This document shows, one piece after another, positions 40,761 through 51,300 of a stretch of 64,000 nucleotides of DNA; the stretch's first letter is position 1, and each line of letters opens with the position of its first letter. The DNA is from Mucilaginibacter sp. GTDB lineage: Bacteria; Bacteroidota; Bacteroidia; Sphingobacteriales; Sphingobacteriaceae. Below the pieces are notes generated by a model, which was not told the DNA's origin, ran no database searches, and was given only the letters and a program-made list of their open reading frames with translations. Made by a program: the position numbers and the translations under genes. The stretch lies in contig NZ_JANYGQ010000014.1 of assembly GCF_025359345.1 (NCBI RefSeq), forward strand, positions 1-64,000, read 5' to 3'.

Positions 40761-42473
40761 CTATGAACTCCCCTCGTTAAACCTTATCCCCTTCACATTT
40801 AATTGTATCGTCCGTCGTTCTTTCCAAACGTTTTCTTCGATGGTGTAGCACATGTCGAACGGTGCGCCTGCAACCAGTTTGGGCAGGTATTCGCCGTGAC
40901 CGAAGGCTATACAATCGAACATGGCCGATCCGGCTTGCATCACCGTCATCTTCACATGGTTTTGGCCAACTATATTAGCCACGCCACAAACATACACGTT
41001 TTTACTGATGAACACGGGCGCCATATTCTCTGGACCGAACGGCGCAAACTGGTTCAGCACCCTAAAAAATTTCGCATCCACCTGGCTTAAACGTAATTCT
41101 GCATCAATTTGTATCTGTTGTATTAATTGTTCGGGTTTTATGGTTGCACTCACTACCTGTTCAAACCTATCGATAAAAGCCGGCAAGTTCTCGGGATGCA
41201 TAGTTAGCCCGGCAGCATAGCGGTGACCGCCAAACTGTATGAGCAAATCGCTGCATTCGCAAAGGGCCTCGTACAGATCAAACCCCAGCACCGACCGTGC
41301 CGAACCTGCCACATGCCCGTTAGAGCGGGTTAACACGATTGTGGGCCGGTAATATTTTTCGGTAAGGCGCGATGCCACGATGCCGATAACGCCTTTGTTC
41401 CATTGTTCGTTAAACACCACGGTAGAGTTCCGGTTGATCAGCTCCTCGTTGCCGTCTATCATTCCCAGGGCTTCCTCGGTTATCTGCAGGTCGTGCCCCT
41501 TTCGTTCGGTGTTGTGGATGTTTATCAGTTCGCTTTTTTCGGTTGCGCCCGCGTGTTCTGTATTTATTAGCAGTTCCACCGCGTGTTTGGCATGATCAAT
41601 CCGCCCGGCAGCGTTTATTCGCGGACCGAGCAGGAACACCACATCAGATATGGTATAATAGGTTCCCCGCCCGGCAACTTCCATCAGGGTTTTAACGCCC
41701 ATGCAGGGGTTGCTGTTTATTTTACTTAGTCCAAGATGTGCCAGCACCCGATTTTCGCCGGTTATATGTACAATATCGCAGGCAATGCTGATGGCCACCA
41801 AATCAAGGTAGCATTCCACCTCACTAAACGGGATATCGTTCTTTTCGGCATAGGCTTGTATCAGCTTAAAACCTATACCTGCGCCTGATAATTCTTTAAA
41901 TGGATATCCGCAATCGGCGCGCTTTGGGTCGAGCACCGCGACGGCGGCGGGCAGTTCGTCGCCGGGCAAGTGGTGGTCGCAGATGATAAAGTCGACGTTA
42001 AGCGTATTGGCATAAGCAATTTTATCAACAGATTTAATGCCGCAGTCAAGAGCCACAATCAGCGTAAAACCATTTTCGGCGGCGTAGTCAATTCCTTTGG
42101 TCGATATACCGTAGCCTTCCAGGTAACGGTCGGGCACATAATATTCCAGGTTGCTGTAAAATTTACTAAAAAAACTGTAAACTAATGATACAGCAGTGGT
42201 GCCATCCACGTCATAATCGCCATAAATTAAAACCTTCTCGCCGGCGGCCATTGCTGCCTCAATTCGCAAAACAGCTTTCTCCATATCCGCCATCAGGAAG
42301 GGGTCGTGCAGGTGGCGGTAATCGGGCCTGAAGAAAAGACGGGCTTCTTCGTAACTTTTAATTCCCCTGAGTACCAGCAAGGTACTTAAAACGGTATCAA
42401 TTTTTAATGTGGCAGCCAGTTCATTCACCAGCTGTTCATCAGCATTATCCCTTATAGCCCACCGTTTATTCAT
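40761..42473 (-). CDS. recJ: Single-stranded-DNA-specific exonuclease RecJ
   Basis: 570 residues. 5'-3' ssDNA exonuclease of recombination and mismatch repair. DHH phosphoesterase motifs: GDYDVDGTTA (Asp86, Asp88, Asp90), the LDCGI block, ICDHHLPG (Asp166, His167, His168), VLDPKR, and LAHLGLSKINSNPCMGVKTLM; DHHA1 domain with GGHRYAAGLTMHPENL (GGH motif), then the OB-fold domain ending VKGIRFN. Full length for the family. Start at 42473 (MNKRWAIRD). Confidence 0.95.
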   Translation of the reverse strand: MNKRWAIRDNADEQLVNELAATLKIDTVLSTLLVLRGIKSYEEARLFFRPDYRHLHDPFLMADMEKAVLRIEAAMAAGEKVLIYGDYDVDGTTAVSLVYSFFSKFYSNLEYYVPDRYLEGYGISTKGIDYAAENGFTLIVALDCGIKSVDKIAYANTLNVDFIICDHHLPGDELPAAVAVLDPKRADCGYPFKELSGAGIGFKLIQAYAEKNDIPFSEVECYLDLVAISIACDIVHITGENRVLAHLGLSKINSNPCMGVKTLMEVAGRGTYYTISDVVFLLGPRINAAGRIDHAKHAVELLINTEHAGATEKSELINIHNTERKGHDLQITEEALGMIDGNEELINRNSTVVFNEQWNKGVIGIVASRLTEKYYRPTIVLTRSNGHVAGSARSVLGFDLYEALCECSDLLIQFGGHRYAAGLTMHPENLPAFIDRFEQVVSATIKPEQLIQQIQIDAELRLSQVDAKFFRVLNQFAPFGPENMAPVFISKNVYVCGVANIVGQNHVKMTVMQAGSAMFDCIAFGHGEYLPKLVAGAPFDMCYTIEENVWKERRTIQLNVKGIRFNEGSS

Positions 42474-42474
42474 T

Positions 42475-42482
42475 ATCTTTGT
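42475..42482 (+). promoter_or_regulatory. Consensus -7 element pointing away from recJ
   Basis: TATCTTTG is a perfect TAnnTTTG match on the plus strand, directly next to the recJ start codon. It would drive a rightward transcript through the palindromic element at 42544 toward the MBL gene at 42687, a leader of about 200 bases. Alternatively a chance match. Confidence 0.4.
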
Positions 42483-42543
42483 ACCTGTAAATGGCGATAA
42501 AGATAAACGAAATTATATTTTCTTTATCGCGTAAACCCAATTT

Positions 42544-42657
42544 GTCGTTGCGACGAACAGCCTGTCCCGACTTTGTTTCGGGAAAGCAATCTCGTCGCCA
42601 TGCAGGGCCGCCCTGTATAGTTTGCGATTGCCGCGCTCGTTCCTCGCTCGCAATGAC
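42544..42657. repeat. Short-form palindromic element with insertion (copy 8)
   Basis: Left end GTCGTTGCGACGAACAG, right end CTCGCTCGCAATGAC. The centre CATGCAGGGCCGCCCTGTATAGTTTGCGATTG matches the loops of copies 2, 5 and 9. Left arm carries an extra CTGTCCCGACTTTGTTTCGGG hairpin, so it is longer (about 114 bp). Confidence 0.75.
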
Positions 42658-42686
42658 AAAATGGACTATTTAATTTTATTAATCCG

Positions 42687-43457
42687 ATGAATATATTCAC
42701 CCTTGCCGAAGGCTCCTACTCTGTTGATGCTACCAAAAAGTTTATCCCGTTTAACCCCGAAACGGATAGCCCGAAGGACAGGCCGGCCTCGCTGTTTATA
42801 CATGTCAACCCGTTTTTGGTGCAAACCGATACTGACTTAATATTGCTGGACACCGGGCTGGGTTATAAAGATACCCGGGACGAATTATTTTTACACCAGC
42901 ACATCCGCAATGCGGGTTTCGACCCGGAAGAAGTTACGCTGGTTATTATGTCGCACCTGCATTACGATCATTCGGGCGGACTGGTGGTTGAGCGTGGCGG
43001 CAAACTGGTGCCAAGCTTTCCGCAGGCGCAGCATGTTATCGCAAAACAGGAATGGGAAAAGGGACTTAGCGGCGGCTCATCATCCTATCACAAAGAAATT
43101 TTTGAAGCATTACAGGGTAATATCAACCTAACCCTTGTTGAAGGCAGCGGCGAATTTAAGCCGGGTATACGTTATGAGCATTCGGGCGGACATTCACCTT
43201 ACCACATGGTAATTTGGATTGAGGACCGTGAAGGCAAATGTTTTTTTGGCGGCGATGAATTACCTGAACCAGAGCAACTTATCCGGAAATTTATTGCGAA
43301 GTATGATTTTGACGGGCGAAAAGCTATGCAACTAAGGGAACAATATGGTAAAATAGCGGCAACAGAGGGCTGGACCTGTTTATTTTACCATGCAAAATCG
43401 ACGTGTGTAGGAACGGTTGTTTATAACGATGAGCATTTCCAGGTAATACCTGGTTAA
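42687..43457 (+). CDS. MBL-fold metallo-hydrolase
   Basis: 256 residues. Metallo-beta-lactamase fold with SHLHYDHSGG (His90, His92, Asp94, His95), LLDTGLGY upstream, a further His in RYEHSGGHSPYHM and FFGGDELPEP supplying the bridging Asp. No signal peptide, so cytoplasmic. The family hydrolyses esters, thioesters or lactones; an AHL-lactonase-like activity is possible but unproven. Its stop overlaps the stop of the convergent response-regulator gene by four bases. Confidence 0.88.
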   Translation: MNIFTLAEGSYSVDATKKFIPFNPETDSPKDRPASLFIHVNPFLVQTDTDLILLDTGLGYKDTRDELFLHQHIRNAGFDPEEVTLVIMSHLHYDHSGGLVVERGGKLVPSFPQAQHVIAKQEWEKGLSGGSSSYHKEIFEALQGNINLTLVEGSGEFKPGIRYEHSGGHSPYHMVIWIEDREGKCFFGGDELPEPEQLIRKFIAKYDFDGRKAMQLREQYGKIAATEGWTCLFYHAKSTCVGTVVYNDEHFQVIPG

Positions 43458-43873
43458 GCGGGATCTTCCACTTTAAAAAGTTCAACTATTTTTTCAACGT
43501 TTAGAGGTTTTGAGATAAAGTCTTTTACCAGCGGGTATGAGCGCGCTTTGTTGATATCGTTACTGAATACTGATGACGAAATGATATAAATTTTGCATTT
43601 GCCCAATGGGTCGATGTTAAGGCGTTTAAATTCATCCAAAAACTCCCATCCGTTCATTATGGGCATATTTATATCGAGCAGGATGTAGTCCGGTAGTTTT
43701 TCAGGATCGACCTTTTGTATATCCATTAACTGATCTATAGCATATTTACCGTTGAGGCAGGCCATGATCTCGGTATTCATTAGCGCTTTCTTTATCAGTT
43801 TAATGGAGATAAAGTTGTTAATTTCATCATCATCAACAAGTAAAATACTAACGGATCTGCTATTAAATTCCAT
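43454..43873 (-). CDS. Single-domain response regulator (CheY-like)
   Basis: 139 residues, receiver domain only. Acidic pocket DDDE (14-17), phospho-acceptor Asp67 in YILLDINMP, Ser100/Ser101 switch in YIISSSV, Lys122 in FISKPL. The insertion NIDPLGKCK before the switch strand is seen in many Bacteroidota stand-alone receivers that work with large hybrid kinases. No cognate kinase is nearby. Overlaps the convergent MBL gene by four bases. Confidence 0.92.
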   Translation of the reverse strand: MEFNSRSVSILLVDDDEINNFISIKLIKKALMNTEIMACLNGKYAIDQLMDIQKVDPEKLPDYILLDINMPIMNGWEFLDEFKRLNIDPLGKCKIYIISSSVFSNDINKARSYPLVKDFISKPLNVEKIVELFKVEDPA

Positions 43874-44054
43874 ATAACTAAATTATGATATGCTTTATAC
43901 GCAACAAAAATTTAAAAGGTTATACACCTTGCACGAATAAATTAAACAGAGCGATTAAAACGGTAGAAGTAACGTTGAATTGCCCGGGCCGTCAGTTAAT
44001 TGGGTAATATTGATTAAAATTAATACTTTAGACTGAACATTCCAATAGCTTAAT

Positions 44055-46469
44055 ATGAAAAAAATTTGCCTGTTAATTTTACTTTCAGTTAACATACTGA
44101 TGGTCGCCAACGCCCAAAAAACTGCCGACATGGCAACGCTAACGAAGAACCTTACCAAGTATACCGGTTATTTTAATTTTTATTGGGATGAAAGCACCGG
44201 CCGGGTATTATTGGTGGTTGACAAGCTTAATACCGAGTTTTTATACGTAAACTCCTTACCAGCAGGCATCGGGTCGAACGACCTGGGGCTCGACCGCGGG
44301 CAGATCGGTGACAGCCGCATTGTAAAGTTTATAAAAAGCGGCCCCAAAATACTGTTGGTACAACCCAACTATGCCTACCGCGCAGTCAGCAATAATGCCG
44401 ATGAAAAGAAATCGGTAGAGGAAGCATTTGCGCAATCAGTTTTATGGGGATTTAAGGCCGAAGCACAGGAAGGCAGTGAAATTTTAATTGACTTTACACC
44501 ATTTTTGCTGCGCGATGCCCATCATATTGCCGACAGGCTGGGCAGCCAGGGAAACTATAGCCTGGATGAATCGCGCTCGGCAGTGTATATGCCTAACTCA
44601 AAAGCATTTCCGGATAATTCGGAATTTGAGGCTACCATAACGCTTGCGGGGCGCGGAAGAGGCAGCGAAATCAGCTCCGTAACACCCGACCCTAATGCTG
44701 TTACCGTGCGCATGCACCACTCGTTTATAAAACTGCCTGATGATAATTATAAAGTCCGCAAGTTCGACCCTCGTTCTGGATTTTATGATGTGGACTACAT
44801 GGACTACGCCACCCCTATCGACCAGCCTATTGTAAAACGTATGCTTAGCCGTCATCGACTGCAAAAAAAGGATCCGTCGGCAGCTATGAGCGAGGCGGTA
44901 AAACCGATTGTTTATTATGTTGACCGCGGCGCGCCGGAACCTGTGCGCACCGCGCTGATGGAGGGCGCTGCCTGGTGGAACCAGGCCTTTGAGGCGGCAG
45001 GATATAAAAATGCCTTCCAGGTAAAACTGCTGCCCGAGGACGCCGATCCGATGGATATACGCTACAATATTATCCAATGGATACACCGCTCGACGAGGGG
45101 ATGGTCGTATGGGTCGTCGATCAACGACCCGCGTACGGGTGAAATTATTAAAGGCCAGGTATCACTAGGTTCGCTGCGCGACAGGCAGGATTTTTTGATT
45201 GCAGAGGGCTTACTGCAACCTTATGAAGACGCCAAACCAACGAGCGATAAGATGCTGAAGATGGCCATTGCCCGCCTGCACCAGCTTGCCGCGCACGAAG
45301 TTGGGCATACACTGGGCCTGCAGCATAACTTTGCCGCCAGCACCAACAACCGCGCATCGGTAATGGATTACCCGCCACCTGCGTTTACTCTAGCTGCGGA
45401 TGGCACCGTAGATCTATCGAACGCCTACACCACCGAAATTGGCACATGGGACAAACGCGCCATATTATACGGCTACCAGGACTTTCCGGCGGGAACAAAC
45501 GAGGATGAGGCCTTAAAGGGAATATTAACAGAAACACTTAAGCAAGGCCAGGTATTTATCACTGACGAAGATGCAAGGCCCGCAAGCGGCGCCCATCCCC
45601 TCGCCCACCTTTGGGACAACGGCAAAAATGCCGCCGACGAGCTTAACCGGCTGATGGATATCCGCAGAAAACTGTTGGATAACTTTTCGGAAAAAGCCAT
45701 CAGACAGGATGCGCCAATGGCAATGATAGAAGAACCGTTGGTGCCAATTTACCTGTTGCACCGCTACCAGGTTGAGGCAGCATCAAAAATGCTGGGCGGT
45801 TTGTATTACACCTATGCTATTAAAAACGATGGGCAGCCTGTTACCCGGTTTATCCCCCCTGCCGAGCAATGGAAGGCGTTTAATGCGCTGATGTTAACCA
45901 TTAGTCCCAACGCGCTGGCATTGCCCGAAAAACTGATAGCAAAAATACCGCCGCGGCCCGATGGCTACCCAAGAACAAGGGAGCTGTTTAAATCGCGGAC
46001 CGGGCTGACGTTCGACCCGATTGGCGCTGCCGAAGGAGCCGCTGCCACCACGCTTGAGTTTATGCTGAATCCTGAGCGCTGTGCGCGCCTGGTTGAATAT
46101 AACTCGCGCGATAACACCCAGCCGGGATTAATTGCTGTGCTGGATAAGCTGATTGCCCAAACCTGGAAGGTCCCGCAGCCAACCGGCTACAAAGGTGAAC
46201 TGCAACGCCTGGTGAATAATTTAACCGTGAAGCAACTACTAACTTTAGCCGCTGATGGCAGTGCACCCGAGAGTGTACGCGGCATTGCGCTGCTTGAGAT
46301 AAGCGGGCTGAAAACATGGATGCAGGCGGCAGTTAAGACTTCGGTAACTAATCAAAAGGCTAATTTGTTGTTTGGCTTATCGCAGATTGCTGCATTTGAA
46401 AAAGAACCGGGACAGTTTAAGCCCGCTGCGCCAGTGGGAATGCCGGACGGTTCGCCAATAGGCCAGTAA
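44055..46469 (+). CDS. Secreted zinc-dependent metalloprotease
   Basis: 804 residues. Signal peptide about 1-20 (ending MVANAQ). Residues about 20-400 contain the DUF5117/DUF5118-type N-terminal domains common in Bacteroidota metalloproteases, including VYYVDRGAPEPVRTALMEGAAWWNQAFEAAGYKNAFQV. The catalytic zinc motif is HEVGHTLGLQHNF (His414, Glu415, His418, His424), with the Met-turn in SVMDYPPP, as in metzincins. The C-terminal half (about 450-804) is DUF4953-like helical. Probably degrades peptides in the periplasm or outside. Confidence 0.9.
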   Translation: MKKICLLILLSVNILMVANAQKTADMATLTKNLTKYTGYFNFYWDESTGRVLLVVDKLNTEFLYVNSLPAGIGSNDLGLDRGQIGDSRIVKFIKSGPKILLVQPNYAYRAVSNNADEKKSVEEAFAQSVLWGFKAEAQEGSEILIDFTPFLLRDAHHIADRLGSQGNYSLDESRSAVYMPNSKAFPDNSEFEATITLAGRGRGSEISSVTPDPNAVTVRMHHSFIKLPDDNYKVRKFDPRSGFYDVDYMDYATPIDQPIVKRMLSRHRLQKKDPSAAMSEAVKPIVYYVDRGAPEPVRTALMEGAAWWNQAFEAAGYKNAFQVKLLPEDADPMDIRYNIIQWIHRSTRGWSYGSSINDPRTGEIIKGQVSLGSLRDRQDFLIAEGLLQPYEDAKPTSDKMLKMAIARLHQLAAHEVGHTLGLQHNFAASTNNRASVMDYPPPAFTLAADGTVDLSNAYTTEIGTWDKRAILYGYQDFPAGTNEDEALKGILTETLKQGQVFITDEDARPASGAHPLAHLWDNGKNAADELNRLMDIRRKLLDNFSEKAIRQDAPMAMIEEPLVPIYLLHRYQVEAASKMLGGLYYTYAIKNDGQPVTRFIPPAEQWKAFNALMLTISPNALALPEKLIAKIPPRPDGYPRTRELFKSRTGLTFDPIGAAEGAAATTLEFMLNPERCARLVEYNSRDNTQPGLIAVLDKLIAQTWKVPQPTGYKGELQRLVNNLTVKQLLTLAADGSAPESVRGIALLEISGLKTWMQAAVKTSVTNQKANLLFGLSQIAAFEKEPGQFKPAAPVGMPDGSPIGQ

Positions 46470-46495
46470 TAAAAAACGGATTTAAATAAACAATT

Positions 46496-46586
46496 GTCAT
46501 TGCGGGGTACGAAGCAATCGCGAACTTTGCAAAACGGTCATGCATAGTTTTGCGATTGCCTCTGCTGGCCAGCGGATCGCAATGAC
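46496..46586. repeat. Short-form palindromic element (copy 9)
   Basis: GTCATTGCGGGGTACGAAGC and ATCGCAATGAC ends; the loop CGCGAACTTTGCAAAACGGTCATGCATAGTTTTGCG forms an inner hairpin, as in copy 5. Lies between the metalloprotease and the oxidoreductase genes, both plus strand. Confidence 0.8.
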
Positions 46587-46607
46587 ATGATTTTTACATC
46601 ATAACCT

Positions 46608-47624
46608 ATGTCAAAACCAATAGTAACCGGCCTGATGGCCTACGGAATGTCGGGGCGTATATTTCATGCGCCGTTTATAACTACTAACCCGGGCTTTAAG
46701 TTTAAGGCCGTTGTGGAGCGGCACGAAAAGAAAGCTGCCGCCCGTTACCCGGATGTGCTAAGCTATGGCTCGATAGATGAACTGTTAGCTGACGATGAAA
46801 TTGAACTGGTTATTGTAAACACGCCCAACAATACCCATTTTGATTTTACCATGCGGGCCTTAAACGCAGGTAAACATGTACTGCTCGAAAAACCGGCAGC
46901 AGCGACAAGTGCCGAGGTAAAGCAAATGTTCGACCTGGCGCGGAGCAAAAACCTGCACCTGATGCTGTACCAAAACCGCCGGTACGACAGCGGCTTTATG
47001 CTTACCCGCGATGTGATTGAAAGCGGCCGCCTGGGCCAGCTGATAGAGGTGCATATGCGTTTCGACCGCTATAAAGCAGCGTTAGGGGTAAAAGCATTTA
47101 AGGAGAAAAAAGAAAACCCGGCAAACGGTTTGGTTTACGACCTTGGGCCACATTTGATTGATAACATTATCGCTCTTTTTGGCAGGCCGCTTAACTTTCA
47201 TAAAACTACCGGAATTTACCGCGAAGGTTCAGAGGTGAACGACTATTTTAATTACCACCTCATCTATCCAAACCAGCTGAATGTTTATTTGACATCGTGC
47301 CTGTTAATTGCCGAACACCTGCCCGGCTTTGTGGTACACGGTACCCTCGGCAGCTTTGTAAAAGACCGCAACGATGTACAGGAAGCCCAGCTTGACGGCG
47401 GGATGCTGCCAACCGACGCCGGCTATGGCATTGAGCCGGAAGGCTGCGATGGCAAACTTGTGACCATGGATATTGATAACAAAAAAATTACAGAATGGTT
47501 AACCGCGCCAAAAGGCGATTACCCGGGTTTATTTGAAGCGGTTTATCATACAATCCGCAATAATGCGTTATTCCCTGTAACTGAAGAGCATGTTGCCTGG
47601 CAATTAGAATTGCTTGAAGCTTAA
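46608..47624 (+). CDS. Gfo/Idh/MocA family NAD(P)-dependent oxidoreductase
   Basis: 338 residues. N-terminal Rossmann domain starting VTGLMAYGMSGRIFHAPFI, a variant of the usual GxGxxG; the family markers follow: EKPAAATSAEVKQM (catalytic EKP lysine), YQNRRYDSGFMLTRDVIESGRLGQLIEVHMRFDRYK, and GLVYDLGPHLIDNIIALFG with the catalytic D-x-x-x-H pattern. Oxidises or reduces sugars or cyclitols. Isolated from sugar genes here, so substrate unknown. Confidence 0.92.
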   Translation: MSKPIVTGLMAYGMSGRIFHAPFITTNPGFKFKAVVERHEKKAAARYPDVLSYGSIDELLADDEIELVIVNTPNNTHFDFTMRALNAGKHVLLEKPAAATSAEVKQMFDLARSKNLHLMLYQNRRYDSGFMLTRDVIESGRLGQLIEVHMRFDRYKAALGVKAFKEKKENPANGLVYDLGPHLIDNIIALFGRPLNFHKTTGIYREGSEVNDYFNYHLIYPNQLNVYLTSCLLIAEHLPGFVVHGTLGSFVKDRNDVQEAQLDGGMLPTDAGYGIEPEGCDGKLVTMDIDNKKITEWLTAPKGDYPGLFEAVYHTIRNNALFPVTEEHVAWQLELLEA

Positions 47625-47666
47625 AAATATCGTATATATGTCCCCTAAAAAATGCAATTGAACACA

Positions 47667-48164
47667 ATGAAAAAACTATTCTTTTTTTTATGCTTTATAG
47701 CAGCGGTTGGCTGCACCAATGCGCAAACACAAACGCCGTTTACCCCGCCGGCTTATATCCCTCCGTATAGTATTTTAACTACCGACAGTGTAACCATTAC
47801 CCCGGCCAACCTGAAAAAGAATAAGGCTACCATGATCATCTATTTCGCGCCTGATTGCAGCCATTGTCAGCACCTGATGTTTGAGTTAAAGCCACACATG
47901 AAGGAGCTTAAAAATGTGCAGGTAGAAATGATAACATTTGTACAGCAGATAAAAGCTATCCAGACTTTTTATCGCGATTTCGATCTAAAAAAATGGCCCA
48001 ACTGGACCGTTGGCACCGAAGGTTATACCTATAAAGTGCAGCAGTTTTACCATGTAGCAACTACCCCGTACATTGCCATTTATGATAAAAATGGTAAGCC
48101 TGTAAAGTATATTGACAAAGACCCTAAGGTTGCGGATATATTAGCGGCAACCAAAAAGTTGTAA
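47667..48164 (+). CDS. Thioredoxin-like lipoprotein
   Basis: 165 residues from ATG 47667 (MKKLFFFLCFIAAVGC); five extra codons precede in frame from 47652 but would disturb the signal. Lipobox Cys16. Thioredoxin/redoxin fold with CSHC active site (Cys64, Cys67) in YFAPDCSHCQHLM, cis-Pro in VATTPYIAIYDKNGKPV. Likely a periplasmic or outer-membrane-attached disulfide reductase. Starts 42 bases after the oxidoreductase; ends before a strong bidirectional terminator. Confidence 0.88.
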   Translation: MKKLFFFLCFIAAVGCTNAQTQTPFTPPAYIPPYSILTTDSVTITPANLKKNKATMIIYFAPDCSHCQHLMFELKPHMKELKNVQVEMITFVQQIKAIQTFYRDFDLKKWPNWTVGTEGYTYKVQQFYHVATTPYIAIYDKNGKPVKYIDKDPKVADILAATKKL

Positions 48165-48276
48165 AAGGGACAACTGGGTTTTAACATTGCTTGTGAATTT
48201 ACTCACCTTGCCATTGCTGTGCCCAGCCATCCTACCTATTGCAACGGCACGTGTGCGCCGACTGTAGGTTAAAAAT

Positions 48277-48308
48277 AAACCCGGTATACTCAACAGTGTA
48301 CCGGGTTT
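48277..48308. terminator. Bidirectional hairpin terminator
   Basis: Arms AAACCCGGTATACT (48277-48290) and AGTGTACCGGGTTT (48295-48308) pair over 14 bp with one mismatch and a 4-base loop, flanked by A-rich DNA on the left, T-rich on the other strand. It separates the convergent thioredoxin-like gene and the giant secreted protein gene. Confidence 0.85.
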
Positions 48309-48340
48309 AGTGTTAAAAATTTAGATGCGGATCATAATTG

Positions 48341-51300
48341 TTAATACTTCAGAACAATGAAACCCGTCTTATGCTTCGTCTCATTCCCGTCCTTGTATTC
48401 CAACGAATAAAAATAAGTACCGGCCTGCTGTAGTTTGCCGTTAATGTTTGACTGCCCGTCGAATGCTTTGTTGATATTGTCGTACCCTTTTACCTGGTAA
48501 ACCAGTTCGCCGCTGCGGTTCATTATTTGTAATGTATTGTTGGGATAAGCTGCTATACCATCTATCTTCAGCGCATCGCCCTTGCCATCGCCATTGGGCG
48601 AAACGTTTTGATGTACCACAATTGCGCTGCCTGTAATCGGCGACTCCTGCTGTTGATACTGCATAACAACAGCAACCGGAGGTGCAGGTTGCCTGGTTAT
48701 GGTTAAAACATAGATTGAAGTTGATGAACCGTCGATGGCTGTTACCACCGTGGTAATGGTATTTGCACCCACATTCAGCGCTATCGGGTTTGAATTTGCA
48801 CCTGAAGCTACCGTGGCGCCATTAACTTTCACAGTCGCTCCGGCACTTTCAGTTGTCGGGGTTACTTTTACGGTGTTATAGTTGTTGCCCACCGTTGCCG
48901 TATAGTCTTTATAGTCGGGGCCGGCTACCGGTGTTTGCACTAAAGCTGGAGAATATTTAAGGGAAGCCAACCGGCTCGACGGCAGCCGGGTCACTATCAG
49001 GCTGTACGTTTTTGACGTAAGGCCATCGGCTGCCGTTACCGTTGTAGCAATGGTGTTGGGGCCAACATTTAAAGGTATTTGGGCTGTTGACGCGCCTGAA
49101 GATACCGTCGTGCCGTTAACCGCGATAGCAGCAGCCGGGTCATCAGCAGCGGGGTTTACAATAATATAATTGTACGAATTAGCTACTGTTGCTACATAAT
49201 CCTGGTATTCAGGGCCAGTTACTATTGTTTTTGTAATCGACGGGCTGTAGTTAAGCTGTGTTAGGAATGCCGACGACTGGCGCCTTAGGGTTAATTTATA
49301 AGTTCTTGCCGCTCCATTCTGTGCGGTCACCACTGTGGTTATGATGTTAAGACCCACATTCAGCGCTATCGGGGCCGATGTGGCGCCAGAGGCTACTGTT
49401 ATCCCATTTATTTTAACGGCAGCTGTTGGGTCCTGCGTCGCAGGGGTTACCGTAATGGATGTAAATGTATTGGCCACTGTTGCTGTATAGTCTGAGTAAT
49501 CAGGGCCGCTCACTTTGGTTTGCGTTATGCCGGGAAGGTACTTGAGTGTGGTTAACACGTTATTGGCAGAAAGGGACCGGTTAACTGTTAAGGTGTAAGT
49601 TTTTGTAGTAATACCATCGTGGGCGGTTACCTGTATCGCTATGGTATTGCTGCCTGCGTTCAACGGCAAAGCTGCTGATTGGGTGCCGCTTGCTACAAAT
49701 ACCGGGGCGCCACCGTTTACACGTACCTCCAAATCGCTGATGTTGGGGTCTGTGGCAGTTGGAGTTACCGCTATGGTGGTGATAGCGTTTGGCACACTTA
49801 CGGTATAGCCTGTAGTTGTATTGGTATTAAATGCCGGGCTAACCTTACCTGCAGAAGTTGCAAGGCTGGCCAGTGAAGCGTCCGGGAACACTGAAAACGT
49901 TGTTGACGGGCCTGTAGCATCGGCGATATTACCTGCAACGTCGTTTGCCGTGCCCGGAGCTATCGATATGCCCAGGGTACCTAAACCGGTAATGCCCGAT
50001 ACTGTTACAACGTAGCTGGTGCCCGAACCGCTTAAACTCAATATACCAGTGGCTGTACCGCTGGTGTTCAGCTTAATGTCGCCGGGGGAAAGGGTGCTGG
50101 CGTGAAAGTATGCGTCGGCATAAGTAACATTATACGTGACCGTGCCAGCTGTACCGGTACCAATTGAAGCTTGTGAAGGTGTGCTAATATTTATTGAAGG
50201 CCTGGTCTTGTCGAAACCAAGGAAGTGTCCGACACCACTGGAAGTATATTGCTGGCTGGTATATCCTACAAAATCAGTGCCCTGAAATGTGAAAGGCACA
50301 TTGCCTTCAGTATCGTCCGGGGTCATCGTATAGTTTGCAACCCAGGTTACGCCACCGTCACTGCTGGTCGGTGTTATAGAATGTCCCGCTATGGTAACGG
50401 CGCTGGATTGAACAGCCTCACTATAGGCAAATTGCAATGTCAGCTGGTCACCCACTTTTGACCAGTTAACCTCAGCATTGTTCGACTGCCAGATACGACT
50501 GCCGAACTTAAACTGCGGCGCTGTAAAGTCAACAGTATAATATTGCCCCGTCAAACCAGAGTCAAAAGCATTGCCCGCAGCATCAAAGATGGCAAAGTCG
50601 TGGGGGTCGTCGCGGGGATCAGTCGGGTCGTCAGGGTTAGGGTCGTTAGGCACCACGTCAAGCTCCACGGTGCCATCGCCATAGTTGAATCTATACACAT
50701 GAACAGTAACATAGTAGGTAGTTCCCGAACCATCAAATCCGGACACCAGGCCGAAAACAGGGCCTGTCGTGTAAGGTGTAAAGTCGCTGGGATCAACGCC
50801 CGTTACGGGTTCGCTGAAGGTCACTATATAGTGAAGGTCTAATGCCTTGGTTGGGTTAGGGTCTACCCTTTTTATTGAAATTATTGTTGGTGCAATATGG
50901 TCGATGATATCAACAACGCCGCCGGTAAACCCCGGAGCAGTATTACCTGCCGCGTCAATTATGCCCACACCTGAGCCATTCAGATTAACCTTGATGGTGC
51001 CGTCGTTACCTGTTAGATCTATAGCAACGTAAAAGGTTGTAGAATTTACCGGAATTATTCCCATGTCGCTCCTTTTAACGTCTCCTGTTGTAATCACCGT
51101 AAAATCGCTGGTGTCAGCGCCTGTTATCGGTTCGCTGAAGGTGAACTGGTAATAAATCCCTGTTTGTACACCGTAGAGGTCACTGCCGGTAAAAACGGCA
51201 GTGGAAACAACTGTAGGCGCAGTGTTATCAACCGTAAATGCTGGTGACAGGCCAGTGGCAGCAGCCGTGTTACCGGCAAGATCGCTGGCGGTGCCTGCAG

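Noticed and set aside
42491..42673. 60-codon frame after the consensus -7 element at 42475
   Set aside because: Most of it is translated palindromic element (copy 8), including the SLAMTK signature of the right arm. Not a plausible protein.
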